A DNA stretch of 64,000 nt from Arctopsyche grandis (Eukaryota > Arthropoda > Insecta > Trichoptera > Hydropsychidae): positions 11,890,079-11,954,078 of the forward strand of contig NC_135356.1 in assembly GCF_051622035.1 (NCBI RefSeq), in the 5' to 3' direction. Below are positions 34,379 through 45,390 of the stretch, in pieces; position 1 is the stretch's first letter; each line of letters opens with the position of its first letter. The notes beneath the pieces are model-generated. The model was not told where the DNA came from. It ran no database searches and saw nothing but the letters and a program-made list of their open reading frames with translations. The position numbers were made by a program, and so were the translations under genes.

Positions 34379-34835
34379 AGCCAGCAGCGTGGCTCGGTCG
34401 TTAAGCTTCTGCTTAACACTGAGAGGCGCCGAGTTCGATCCCTTGAGCTGACCTCGATTGAAAAAAAAAATTTCTGAGTCTGTAATGCTGCTGGTCAGAC
34501 CAGGATTTGTGACTCCTGGTTGATCGTTTCCTATCAGAGTTTGCCAATTTTCTCTGATTTCATTGTTGAAACGATTCCCGATTAAAAATTGGCTAAAAAT
34601 CCTTCCTACCCACTATGTCACCACTATTTGAGTATGATTAATGTAAATATTACAATAAAAATGTATGTACAATTCATAGATGTCTCGTTAATTGTCGAGT
34701 TTAAGTCAGTGTCTCGTAATTTAGCGACTTATATAATAAAAAATGCTGTATTGTTTGTAATTTGGCCAGGAAGGCGCATTGGGGTTTACCTGTAATGCCT
34801 TCCTGGTATGAAATAAAAATAAAAATAAATGAAAT
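34379..34835 (+). mobile_element. tRNA-derived SINE with LINE-type tail
   Basis: The head ccagcagcgtggctcggtcg holds an A-box-like tggctcggtcg, and a B-box-like gagttcgatccc follows 45 bases later: an internal RNA polymerase III promoter. The body runs for about 330 bases (cgattcccgattaaaaattg). The tail has the hairpin ccaggaaggcgcattgggg / cctgtaatgccttcctgg and then aaataaaaataaa repeats, matching the LINE 3' end at 10840-10955 in layout, so it is probably mobilised by that LINE. Relatives at 7845 (head) and 10131 (tail). Confidence 0.8.
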
Positions 34836-35682
34836 AAAATAAATACAAGTCGATAAAATAACATATTCGTTTACAGCGAGTCCATTTTTATTTATTAACA
34901 ACCTCTTCTTACTTTCACTAACGACTTTTTATATTAATAGCAAAGTATTTTTGATTTATACTTTTTATATTCAAGAAAGCTGTGATTGCAATTGGAGAAA
35001 AATGTGCGCGATCTCGGTTGCATACGTGCGATCTAACAAAAAAAAAAGCATTCTGCAGGTGCATCGGACGGCATGGCTTCGTGTCAGGAAAGGGCGTTCC
35101 TATTTCATTGTTGATTCTTACGATGTTATTATTACGACAAGTTTCCCCTATATTTCTTCAAATATGGGTTTGCCGTTTGCTGCATTTTTTTCGCATGTTA
35201 AGTACCATAAATAACCGCGCGCCGCATGCCTTCCTGTGGGATTTCACCCAATTGTCTTAATCGTGTCGTTATATGTACTTTGGAACAGTATTGTGCCCTT
35301 TATGAGTGACAGCCAATTTGGGAAAGAGATGGCTGGTGTAAAATGCGGTATATTTTATTTATCAGATAGTAAATTTGAGAAATTTAATTTGCCAAACAAA
35401 CAATTACAAGGAAAATGTTATAACGTATAATGAAATCTCATAACGTGTAAAGATGCAATTATTGCTTTTCTTGAGGAGGTCAATCTTTTCAAAATTAATT
35501 TTGGTCGACGTACAAATTGGTATTTGGCCTGAAAACCTGGCCAAAATTTTTTTTTTTCATTTGTTGCCAGAAAATAGCTTTCTGTACTTATTACATGCGA
35601 GCTATTGCCGATTTTAAACAATTTTAAAACTGTTGATAATAATTCGAAATTCATCAAGTTTCGCAGGAGGGCACCTTATAAC
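34836..35682. other. Stretch without recognisable gene
   Basis: Small open frames at 34982-35260 and 35236-35430 have no motif I can name. The short GC-richer tract 35000-35250 (gtgcatcggacggcatggct) might be an exon or transposon remnant, but I cannot support either. Confidence 0.35.
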
Positions 35683-35815
35683 CAGAGGTAGGATAGCCAA
35701 GGGGCCGCTCATTGTTCCATTGTTGTAAATCTTTTGTAAAAAAGGTTCGGCAAACCTTAAACAATGCATTTACAACATTTGAACAATACGCGGCACGCTC
35801 TGGGTCCGGGCTTTA
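35683..35815. mobile_element. hAT-type MITE, family M1, copy 2
   Basis: 133 bp, starting CAGAGGTAGGATAGCC and ending CCGGGCTTTA. Perfect 8-bp duplications cttataac lie at 35675-35682 and 35816-35823. The interior is almost the same as in the copy at 5568. Confidence 0.92.
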
Positions 35816-36004
35816 CTTATAACAGTTACATACTAGTTTTTTTTTCTCAATCTTTGAATTTTTAAATGATAAGCCTTGCGGTGCTGCCTTTTATAGCTTT
35901 TGTAGATGCTTTCGGAACATAGACATGGCTGAATCCCTAGAAACTGGAATATAAAGAAAGAATGAAAATAAATAAGAAATTGGATTTCCAAAAGTATGTA
36001 CGCT

Positions 36005-37556
36005 CAGTGGCGGACTGGGACTGAAATCAGTGCATGCCAGGAGTCAAAGGGGGCCCCCACCCAGGGTTAAAAAAAATTTGTCCCCCCCCCCCATATAACA
36101 AAATTTTCTTCTTTCCATCACGCTAAAAATCAAGGGCAAAAAATAAATAAAATTTTCAAAAATGGGAATAAACAAATTTAGGTACAAGAAAAATGGCAAA
36201 AGCAAAATAGATCCATAAATTACATTGTATATTTCGTTTTAATCCTTGTCATATAATGCATCATAAAAGAATGCGGCATAAAAGCGGCTTTTACTTTCGG
36301 TAGAAAACAATCAGGGACGTCATTTCAGCTTTTTCTTGGGGAGGCAGGCAAAGATTGGTCAAATTGAATTTTTTTTCAAAAAATCTTTTTTATATCGGAA
36401 TAAAAATGGAAAATATAAAATATGAAAAAATTAAGCTTATTTTTGAAAAAATAATTATAAAAAAATATTATGTAAAAAGCCAAAAAAGCACCGCAGGCGA
36501 AAATTTTTTTCCAAAAATCTTCACATGGTTAACAAAAATCGACCATCTAGATGTATCACTATATCAAAAAATATACGAACATTCGGAAAAATAAACGATA
36601 CACATCTGTTTTTGAGACAAAATAAAGTAAAGGGGACCTTTCTAACGATTCGCTCCATGGGATGAACAATTTCTTAGAATGTTACTAATGGCATACCACT
36701 TAAAAACCAAAATATACTTGCTTCAAAATAATAAAATCTTTTTTTTTCAAAGCACATAGCAGCGATTATTTTATTAGTTACCCAAAAGTAACATATGTAC
36801 ATAAGAAATAAACGCAGCATTCATAGATCCATAGTATCTCATTAATCATTAAATCCATAATATTTTCTAAATTCACACTATTCCTTAATTTAGAGGGGCG
36901 AGTGCCCCCCCAAATTACGTCCCTGAAAACAAAAAATGCATAATATTTTCAATTAATGTTAATCGAAAATCAGGATTTTGGGGAGGGGGCCCCTATCCTA
37001 TGTTTCTATATACATGGATTTGTCTAGATTAGGAATAGATTTAATATTCGGAAACTGTTTAAAATTGTGTATTTAAATCTTACTATATCGTCGAAGTATA
37101 ATCAAATGTTATTTTGAAAGTATGTATGAAGTAAATTTAAATCGCTGGTTGATGATGAATCGTCCTATCAAAATTGTTTTAAGCAATTCAGTTTATATTA
37201 TTCAGGGAAATTTGTTTATTCCCATTTTTATTTCAGTAGGTAGTTGTTACATAGGTATTGGTATATGCATAATATTGAGGTTGGAAATGGGCCCGGTAAA
37301 AGGGCCCACGCAAATGTTGAAACTTACATTTCGAGCCTAATAAAAAAAGTTAACCGATCCTTGGGCTGTTAAAGCAGGCATTAGTTGTTTGTGTATATCG
37401 TAAGAAATTTGTTTTGTTGAAATACCCAAACTATTAAACACGTGAAATAGTTAAATTAAAAAGTTATTTAATTTTACTGAGGGCCCATATTTTCTAACGG
37501 ATAGTGGGGCCCACATGCCATCGGGCATGTACGCTTGTATGGCCAGTCCGCCACTG
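36005..37556. mobile_element. hAT-type element, full-length non-autonomous copy
   Basis: 14-bp inverted ends CAGTGGCGGACTGG. Perfect 8-bp duplications tgtacgct at 35997-36004 and 37557-37564. 1552 bp, with G and C homopolymer tracts near both ends. The longest open stretches (36355-36594, 37122-37340) show no transposase motif. A truncated copy in the other orientation is at 1941-3211. The hAT assignment rests on the ends and duplication size. Confidence 0.92.
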
Positions 37557-37689
37557 TGTACGCTTACTTATTATTGATTATTTTTTAATGTGCAAATTCG
37601 GGCAAACTGTTTTACTTGAATAAAAGTAGAGATCCTAAAGTTTCATATCACATAACTTTGATTCGGACCAAGGATTAGAAGATAAAACT

Positions 37690-39300
37690 GAACGAGCTCA
37701 AATCAATACAAGTCACATTTACACTGCGACGAAATTATATCAACCTTCAGACTTTTATCAACGGGGTGCAATTTCCACAAGCTTTCTCAGCCAAATATTT
37801 AGGACTGCATCTTAACTCAACGCTTACATGGAGGCATCATATTCGGGTGTGACCAACCCATGACTTTATCTATGTATTTGAGGAATATAAGAAAGTCACA
37901 AAACAAAATTCTATATTGAACGGTACAGATACATTCACACATACCGGCAGCATTATGAAATACTAATAGCTAAGATACCATTTTCTATACAAATTGAGCG
38001 CAAATGTATGGAAATTTGCACAAGACAAAAGTTCTACTTCCGGTTGTCGGATTTTGTTCAATTTTTTGTTATAACTTAAAATCACTATCAGTATTATACA
38101 CATTAAATTTCGAGAAAATAAAAATAATTTAAAAAGTAAAAAAAAAATAATGAAATATTGTTTAAAAAAAAATACTACTTCCGGTTTACGAATTCTGACC
38201 AAAACGTTAGAAACTCTAAGTTAGTACATAAAGATAACAAATATAAATTTTCAGCTTAATACGTCCAGGGGTGTGGACAGGATTCAGGCGACAACATTTT
38301 TAACCTTTCTAAGAGGAGAAAATCCCACTTCTGGTTTTCATCACATTGATAGAAGAATTATACTTGAATTTTTTCATGAAGATCACACATGTATAAAGAG
38401 TCGAAAAAAATAGTGGAAGAAGAATCGAACAAGAGTAAACTGCCACTTCCGGTTGAGGGATGTTTACCAAATTTTATTCATAACTTGCTATTACGCTTAA
38501 ACTTCTAGACATGAAATTTCAGTTCAATAAACCAAAAGGTTTCTGAGAAAAACATAAAAAACCTTGATTCTTTAGAGTAAAAGTACTACTTCCGGTTCAG
38601 ATAAAAATATTTTAAAATTATAAAATTATAAAGATTATTATTTCTATTACAAGTAAAAAAAATTTAATCTGATTAAGTTAGCGGTTTGGGAGATAATTGA
38701 ATTTAAAAACTTGAAAAAAAGAGGACACCTATAAGGGGAGGTACCATTTCCGGTCAACTTAAAAATTTGAAAAAAATTTTCGTCGTGTCGATAAGAATTT
38801 CAGTAACCGATACTAAGTTTCGGTTCGATAGGAGGTTTTGAACGGTGTTCAAAAAATCCCCAAAATACACAAACACACAGACCCACACACATTTTTTCTA
38901 GATCATGAAAACGTGATCAGTAATCGATTTTGAGTTCGAATCAGTCAAAATCTCGAGTTCGAATTTTCGCATGATCACAAAACTTCATCTATTGTTACTA
39001 TGTACGTATGTACATACATAGATAAAGTAAAAATAGAACATATTCGAATCAAACAAAGGGAGATGTACTGACTAATAGGAGAACACTCCAAATTAGACCT
39101 GCACTGCAAAATATGAATATACCAGGCAATTGTGAAGCCAATATGTGCAAAGATGTCAAAACCAGTGTCTGAGGATCATCACCGATGCATATCGCTTTGT
39201 CACAAACGAAGAGATCCACAAGGGCCTTCAAATTTAAACCGTATGACAAGTTATCCGAGACGTTTTCAAAACCTGGTCACCCTACCATACATGGCCTGAA
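37690..39300 (+). pseudogene. Jockey-type LINE reverse transcriptase fragment, split by an insertion
   Basis: The left part (37690-37845) translates to KLNELKSIQVTFTLRRNY... and then KYLGLHLNSTLTWRHHI, the C-terminal RT region of Jockey elements. The right part resumes at 39039: REMY, LIGEHSKLDLHCKI and IYQAIVKPI, then a degenerate RIITDAYRFVTNEEIHKG-like stretch to about 39300. Stops (for example after REMY) show decay. Removing 37846-39038 and one copy of catattcg makes the protein read on in frame across the junction. Confidence 0.85.
37846..39038 (+). mobile_element. Unclassified 1193-bp element inside the Jockey fragment
   Basis: It is flanked by catattcg on both sides (37838-37845 and 39039-39046). 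The left end reads ggtgtgaccaaccca, then actttatctatgtatttgag; the right end is a hairpin, acttcatctat...atagataaagt, then aaaaatagaa. The actttatctatgta words are inverted and subterminal; the outermost bases do not pair. The interior repeats an acttccggtt word six times (38034, 38175, 38328, 38443, 38588, 38748) at 116-159 base spacing. No open frame. Fragments elsewhere: 3774-3822, 46979-47270, 57208-57499, and a bare terminal hairpin at 2756-2796. An 8-bp duplication would fit hAT, P or related elements, but the ends do not match any I know. Confidence 0.8.
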
Positions 39301-39325
39301 GAACAGTGATATCACCGGTGATGAT

Positions 39326-39469
39326 TAGAGCCCGGAATCTTAAGGGGCTGTTTATTGTTCAAAGATTGTAAATGCATTGTTAAAGGTTTGCCGAACCTTT
39401 TTTACAAAGGATTTACAACAATTGAACAATAGGCGGCACGTTTCCGGCCCCTTCAGATTCCGACCTCTA
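39326..39469. mobile_element. hAT-type MITE, family M1, copy 3 (longest)
   Basis: 144 bp. Left end TAGAGCCCGGAATCTTAAGG; right end read inward TAGAGGTCGGAATCTGAAGG. Perfect 8-bp duplications gtgatgat at 39318-39325 and 39470-39477. This copy has the most nearly symmetrical ends of the family. Confidence 0.93.
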
Positions 39470-39622
39470 GTGATGATTTATCAGGGATTGATAAGTTGGC
39501 ACCAAATAAAATAAATAATTGCGACGTTTGCGCTACAGTTTGGATATTTTAGAGAATCGTGCTAATGCTATGTTTAGTCAATTTGTAATAACTTTCTAAC
39601 TAAATAAATGCTATGTAATAAC

Positions 39623-39724
39623 TAGTCACCGGAGCCTGAGGGGGCCGTGTATTGTTCAAATGTCGTAAATGCATTATTATAGGTTTGCCGAACAATGGAT
39701 AGCACTGTGACTATCCTACCTCTA
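39623..39724. mobile_element. hAT-type MITE, family M1, copy 4 (short form)
   Basis: 102 bp, starting TAGTCACCGGAGCC and ending ATCCTACCTCTA. Perfect 8-bp duplications gtaataac at 39615-39622 and 39725-39732. The second half of the stem is deleted, as in the copy at 44703, so the two belong to one short subfamily (in opposite orientation). Confidence 0.92.
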
Positions 39725-39939
39725 GTAATAACTTTCATTTTGTTCATGAAAAGTTAATATTGCACAATTTGAACTAAACATGCCAAAAAGATGTCACTTT
39801 GTTTATTTGACAATGGATTGTTTATATATTATATATAGACGCCGTATATTTTTTTAGGTGGCCAGGCCACTATAATATGTATATTTGAATATGTTCGTGC
39901 AAAACGACGCGAAAAAAATGAAAATTGCGTTTCATCTAA

Positions 39940-40970
39940 ATGCAGTTGGTATGGTCAAAGGGGCACAGTTGAGAAGCGTAGAAGCGGAGCTGAGCGGGCA
40001 GACACAGTTGGGGAGCTTAGTTCTACTTAGACCTTGAAGCCTCGAGGTTGTGTTTTCGCTCGTCCGCTTTCGAGCGGCCGCCGGCCATTTTTGATGACCG
40101 CAAATTCACGGTTTCACACTGATCGTCAACCAGGATTCCAGGTGAAGGTCAGTACACCCATTTCGACACAAACAGAAGCGTTTATCGATAACGCGTTCGT
40201 CCGAGTCCTATGATTCCTACGACTTGTGTGGATTGCACAAGTTCGCGCGCCAACTTTTGCCGTAACAGTTTTTATGTTTCTTGGTTATTATTCTTTGGCA
40301 TTTGTGTTTGTTTGCACGTTGCGAAAGAGCTTTTTTATTTTGTACCGGAATCGTGGCGGGAGGTCTCTCTGATCAAAATGGCCGCCCGTTGCACGCGTCA
40401 CGCTTTTTGGACCGGGCCGCACAGTGCAACTTTGTCAGCCTTGAGGGGGCTACAGAAGCTCCTGATTATTGGAACGGCCTTCGCGTCGGTTCGTACGTGT
40501 GTGGGTGAATTCATCGTCAGATTGAAACTTTTTCAGTCGAACCAAATTCTGTATTGTCGCCAGACGGTGGATACCCCCTCTCCCAGCCCAGCGTGCGTGT
40601 TTTGTTTTGTTTTTTATTACATACCTCTTTTTTTACTATTGTTGTTGCTGACATCCGGCTTCCGCTGTTCCGATTTCTTCGACAATTATCATGTCGAAGG
40701 AAATCTTAGAAGAATTTATCTCTATATATCGAGATTCTCCTCGTCTTTGGCAAATTTTCGTCTTAGCTTGGTTACATTTAAAATATGAAAACCCACCTTC
40801 AAATTTGTTACCTCCAATTGAGTTTCAAATTGTGCTTATAAGATTTTATGTGTACGTAGGTCCAAGACCCGGGGAGTCTTCTTATGATCGAACTGTTGCG
40901 CATTTGTATTGCCCGAGTCTCATACATCATGGTTGACTACTGTCGATGCCTTTGTGTGAAGTTGTAAGTT
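39940..40970 (+). promoter_or_regulatory. GC-richer, CpG-containing tract: possible promoter and first exon (MADF-like start)
   Basis: This tract is clearly GC-richer than its surroundings, with CpG-rich words such as gagcggccgccggcc (40072-40086). At 40691 an ATG opens MSKEILEEFISIYRDSPRLW, which has the start pattern of MADF DNA-binding domains (...FI.lYr..P.LW). The MADF consensus does not continue, so the exon would have to end soon after or the copy is broken. A good donor (aagtt/gtaagt) lies at 40966. A 192-codon frame at 40210-40788 overlaps but has no recognisable motif and is probably 5' untranslated sequence. Confidence 0.35.
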
Positions 40971-41087
40971 ATTTGTAGATATACCCATATGTCCAAGATG
41001 AAGAGCTTTTTTATTAGTTTCATTTTATCTTTCAGCCAAAAGTAAGCGGGGAAGTTTCTAAACTTTTTGATTTTTTAAAAAGTATCT

Positions 41088-41230
41088 TCACCCTAGTATC
41101 TTTTCCAGTAGATGTGCTTTCCGTGTCAAATATTTACCCAATGCTTCCTTCGTAATGAAAATAACGACTGGAATGAAAACGCAAAAAAGAACGATCATAT
41201 TGACTCTTAGGTGCCGAGGTAAAAAATAGC
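41088..41230 (-). CDS. Possible terminal exon of a small membrane protein
   Basis: On the minus strand an acceptor (ctttatttcag) at 41231 is followed by YFLPRHLRVNMIVLFCVFIP, then VVIFITKEALGKYL and a short basic tail to a stop. This is one hydrophobic helix with charged ends. No upstream exon was found. It may belong to a small mitochondrial or ER membrane protein, or be chance. Confidence 0.3.
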
Positions 41231-41360
41231 CTGAAATAAAGAAAAATATTTGGTTTGATATATACAAAATTTTATAAAATATACATATATAAAATATGTA
41301 TGTTAATATACATATGTACCATAGCCTTAAATAATTTAACAAGTTTTAATTGTTTTTTAC

Positions 41361-42074
41361 AGATTTATACATTGAAAATGTCATCTCCCAAACTACCAGT
41401 TGAATTCGTGATCGTAGTGAGTCTTCGATTTGCTCATTTTTCATGCTATGATATCAAACATACATTATTTGCATAAATCCGTCACTCAATTTACAGCATA
41501 AGAGAGGTACAAAGTGTAAAAATATACATTATAATAAAATGGCATACTATGTATACTGCATATTCATATTCGGTAGATTTTTTTCATAGAGCTCTTTGAG
41601 CATTATATATAGATTTTATTTATATTGTATATGCTAAAAAGATGTATGTAGAAACATCGGTTGACTTTCAGAATTAAAGAAAATAAGACGGATCTTTTAT
41701 TTTTCAGCCAAAAGTTTGGTGGATTCCAAACCTCTCACCGAGACATTGTGCCATCATGTCCGTTCAACGTTCTCTTCCTGGCAGATGACAACTTACAATT
41801 CAAATACAAATATAACTTGGTAGACACCACCCAGATGAATTCCCATGACAGATGACATCCGAGTGCATATATGTAACGTCATCGATTCAAAAGATGTGCA
41901 CGTCTATTTTGTACATGTATTGTGCAAGAATATGGAGGTGAGATAAATATAAACACATATTTTTTTAAGCAAAATAGCTTATTATAAAATGTAATTTAAC
42001 ATGCCACTTTTTTTTATACATTTATAGATTGATTATTACTCCCCGAGCCGACTTCTAATTTTTTTGATCGAACT
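41361..42074 (+). pseudogene. Exon-like segments, possibly Tudor-related, frame broken
   Basis: Three segments look like exons. 41361-41417 (MSSPKLPVEFVIV, then gtgagt). 41708-41939: a first frame with KFGGFQTSHRDIVPSCPFNV, then after a frame change near 41853 DIRVHICNVIDSKDVHVYFV and NME, then gtgaga. 42029-42078 (IDYYSPSRLLIFLIELQ, then gtgagt). The pattern of hydrophobic positions in the second segment followed by IDYYS resembles the start of an extended Tudor domain. Phases between segments 1 and 2 do not fit, and the frame change in segment 2 suggests a pseudogene. Tentative. 42080-43259 shows no other gene. Confidence 0.3.
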
Positions 42075-43259
42075 GCAGTGAGTCACCAAAATACTTAAAT
42101 TTTTTTATGAATTGTTTTGTTGCAAATCACAATATGTACAGAAATGTATGTATAGTATTGGAAATTGCACATTATTTGTATGTGCCTCGATTTACATCGT
42201 AAAAGTGTTTTGGGTCTATAAATTCCAAAGAAAGTCGACTTTGGATTGAAAACACAAAAATATTATAGTAAAAAATGGTGTAGTAATTTTCAAAGATATT
42301 CAAACTGTACATAGGAAATATTTACATTATATATATGTACATACATACTCGTATGATGTATCCAATATAAAGTATTGCAATCGAGACAACATAGCAACAT
42401 AGAGGTGGATATTTTTCATCACCATCTAGAATTCCAGCCAAGTGATAACTTTGCTTAAATTCAGAACCTCCGATTGGATTCAGCTTGTCTTGTGTGTTCT
42501 TTAATTCTACCTGTATGTATATATGTATATTAAAAAGAAAAAAGTCAACTCACAATCGAGAAGTGGGTTTATGTAAATATGTACTACTAGCATTCAATAA
42601 GCATGGAAAATACCTGGAATATTTATACACTCTGTGATAACTCATGGGAGGTGACGAAATGAATCATTTATTTCAAGCTTATAAATATACTTTTTAATTG
42701 AAATTTTCGTTATAAATTTTATCTTTCTGGTAATGATTCTCTGAATAGGACAACAGTTCTTTGAATAGGACAACACATTTGAAGGATACGTTTGTATTAC
42801 TATTATGCTCGTCGGCAATCACCCGGTCTATATTTCCTTTCTTTTTGGCCAGTGACGTTTTTTTAGATCCTGAGACAATTTATCATTGTCATTGTCGAGA
42901 GGATCGTAGTGTTTGGCCAACAGATATAGTGTCTATTATTAAGGCCCATTTCAGGGGCCCCAAACGTGCACTTATTTTCATGTACATATGATAAACCGCC
43001 GCTGCCAGTTCTTTCTTCTGAAGCGCAAGTTAACCTTATTAAATTTATCAATTGTAATCACTGCTTTCGATTTTGAACAACATCTCGTATCCGAATCGGT
43101 TTTTATGAAATGCATTATGATGAACGATGTTCTCATTCCCGTTCCCATTTGTCGGAAATACACAGGCAGCGAACATATTTGAAAAAATTCAACTGTTTAT
43201 TTATTTTACCCTAACAACTATAGCTTTGATATCGAATAATGGTCTATTAAACGTTGTAG

Positions 43260-43560
43260 GCTCAGTTTTCACTTTGAAATGCTGTTCTGGCGTTTGAAAT
43301 TTTGAATTTTTAAACGCCAGACCAAAATTTTTTTGAAGTAACCCGACATATGGAAGGCCAGGTAGTTTTGTACTTTTTTTAACGTATACCTCGGTGCATT
43401 ATTTTGCATGAAATGGTATGCTGTACCTGCAGTCATAATGTCTGATATTGAGGGCAAAAAATCATTTTGCAGAGCAATCAGGTACTGATCCTGATATATA
43501 GTCCCTTTGACAAAAAAGGGGACCTGGGTCAGCTGAGCTTATGGATGTACAAATCGTAAT
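43260..43560 (-). pseudogene. Tc1-like transposase fragment
   Basis: The minus strand reads QDQYLIALQN, then FLPSISDI, AGTAYHFMQNNAPRYTLKKV and QNYLAFH. This is the region around the second catalytic aspartate of Tc1 transposases, where FMQDNAP is normal; here Asp is replaced by Asn. The downstream LLPWPGKSPDLNPIEN part is lost. A second fragment with the same Asn is at 50295. Confidence 0.75.
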
Positions 43561-44702
43561 TTTTGTTATTTTTACGATACAATCGTCTTAGAATGCTTCT
43601 TTGGCCCTTCTGCGAATAAATTCTTCATCTGAGTCAATAAAGCTAGATGCATTATTTTATATGTATTACTTTTTTGGGTTTCAATACAACGACGATTTTA
43701 TTGTATGTATGTAGGTTAAGGATTGCGGTAATTCTCTTTTTTTGTGGTGGTTCAATGTTATTCTTCTGTGTAATAGATATTGTATTTTACATTATGGGGA
43801 TAGGGTGATTGAGACGAAGGTGTTGGTTATGCACAAAAATTTATTTACATACATATGTAAATAGGGTATTTTTCCCTGTGTGTATGTACCTACGTATGTT
43901 TTGAATTCTCGCTGTTTTCATCCTTGTATGGCAAGAAAATCCACTATTGTTTCTTCTCATCGGCCGTCTTCTTACAATAATTTAAATCAACTGACAGGCG
44001 CGATTTTTAAAACATACATCTGAGTCAATAGAGAAAGTTAAAGAAGTTTCCAAACTATTTTTACAACACCTATGGGCTATGTATATGTATAACATGAAAA
44101 CAACTCTTGCAATATTTTCCGTAAGTATGATTCCTGGGTTCAGAATCCATTATTCGGGACAGCTAAACCAGTAGGCTTAAGCGCCTTAAAAATCTAATTA
44201 ATTTAATTAGTGACTGATTTGAAACAAAAATACAAAGATCAGCCTTTAAATGATTTCTGGGTGAGTTGAGTTTGTCAGAAGAGTACCCCAATTTTTTAAA
44301 ACAAGCCATTATTGTTTTACTTCCGTTTTCTACAACCTATGTATTTATGCGAAGCGCGATTTTCTTATTATGCTGCAACGAAGTCAAAGTGCAGGGACAG
44401 GCTCGACAGCATACCAGATATTATGTAGAATACAACCTACCAATATTGTGTCTGATATCAAGAAGATATGCAATTCAAGGACTTACATATATCATCAAAG
44501 TCATTAAGTGCTTTATTTATTCATATTTTTATGTTTAGAGGTATTTTTCTAATAGTTTTGATATATCTTCGACATATTAAAAATACTAATATCTATTTTT
44601 AATTTATCATAGGGCTCTACATTATCGTTCCAGGGCCTGGGATTCTTCTATATATCTACCTAGATATTTACATATGTTCATACATAATCGAAATATGATG
44701 AC

Positions 44703-44804
44703 TACAGGTAGGATAGTCACAGTGCTATTCATTGTTCGGCAAACCTTAAACAATGCATTTACAACCTTTGAACAATACACGGCCCCCTCAGGCTCCGGTG
44801 ACTA
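44703..44804. mobile_element. hAT-type MITE, family M1, copy 5 (short form)
   Basis: 102 bp, TACAGGTAGG...CCGGTGACTA. Perfect 8-bp duplications atgatgac at 44695-44702 and 44805-44812. Because it lies inside the 5-kb unit it is repeated at 54932-55033 and 62605-62706 with the same flanks, so the MITE inserted before the unit multiplied. Confidence 0.92.
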
Positions 44805-45390
44805 ATGATGACTGTTACGTTCGTCCCTGGTCTAGCCTACTCGTGGTATTTTGCGACAGTGTCTTTTTTCAGTCATGGCGGCAGTTTCTTGTGTTTGATT
44901 ATACGTCACACTTCCCAAAATATGTTTATACCATTTTTTAGATCCTGAGACAATATATATTGTCGCCAGAATCCTGGTGCTTAGCCAACCAAAATACTGT
45001 CGATTATTATCGGATCTAGATCCTGAGACAATCTGTCATTGTCATGGCGGTAGATATTAGGGTTTCTGAAAATCCGGGTTTTCAAAACCCGACGTATCCG
45101 GGTCCACAATTTTGAAAACCCGGTGGATTCGGGTCCCAAATTAAAATCAAAAATTTCCAAATTTTGAATTCTTGTTTCATTATACGATTCTGGAAAAAAA
45201 TTATAGAAGGAGGTAAAAAACATATAATAAAGAAATACAAATATATTACAGTATATCAGTATATAAAAATAATATATGGGTGAAATTCTAAATTTAGCGA
45301 AATTTCAGTACGCCGTATTGTTTACGTCTGCATTCCACTATTCGTAGATTTCTCTGAAGCTAATGCTGGGGAGGGAGATTATTATCTTTT

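Noticed and set aside
34379-34450. A tRNA gene
   Set aside because: A- and B-box-like words are present, but there is no proper cloverleaf and the sequence continues into a SINE body and LINE-type tail.
40210-40788. 192-codon open frame as a gene
   Set aside because: No domain, odd composition (Leu/Phe runs near the end), and it overlaps the better MADF-like start; more likely untranslated leader or chance.
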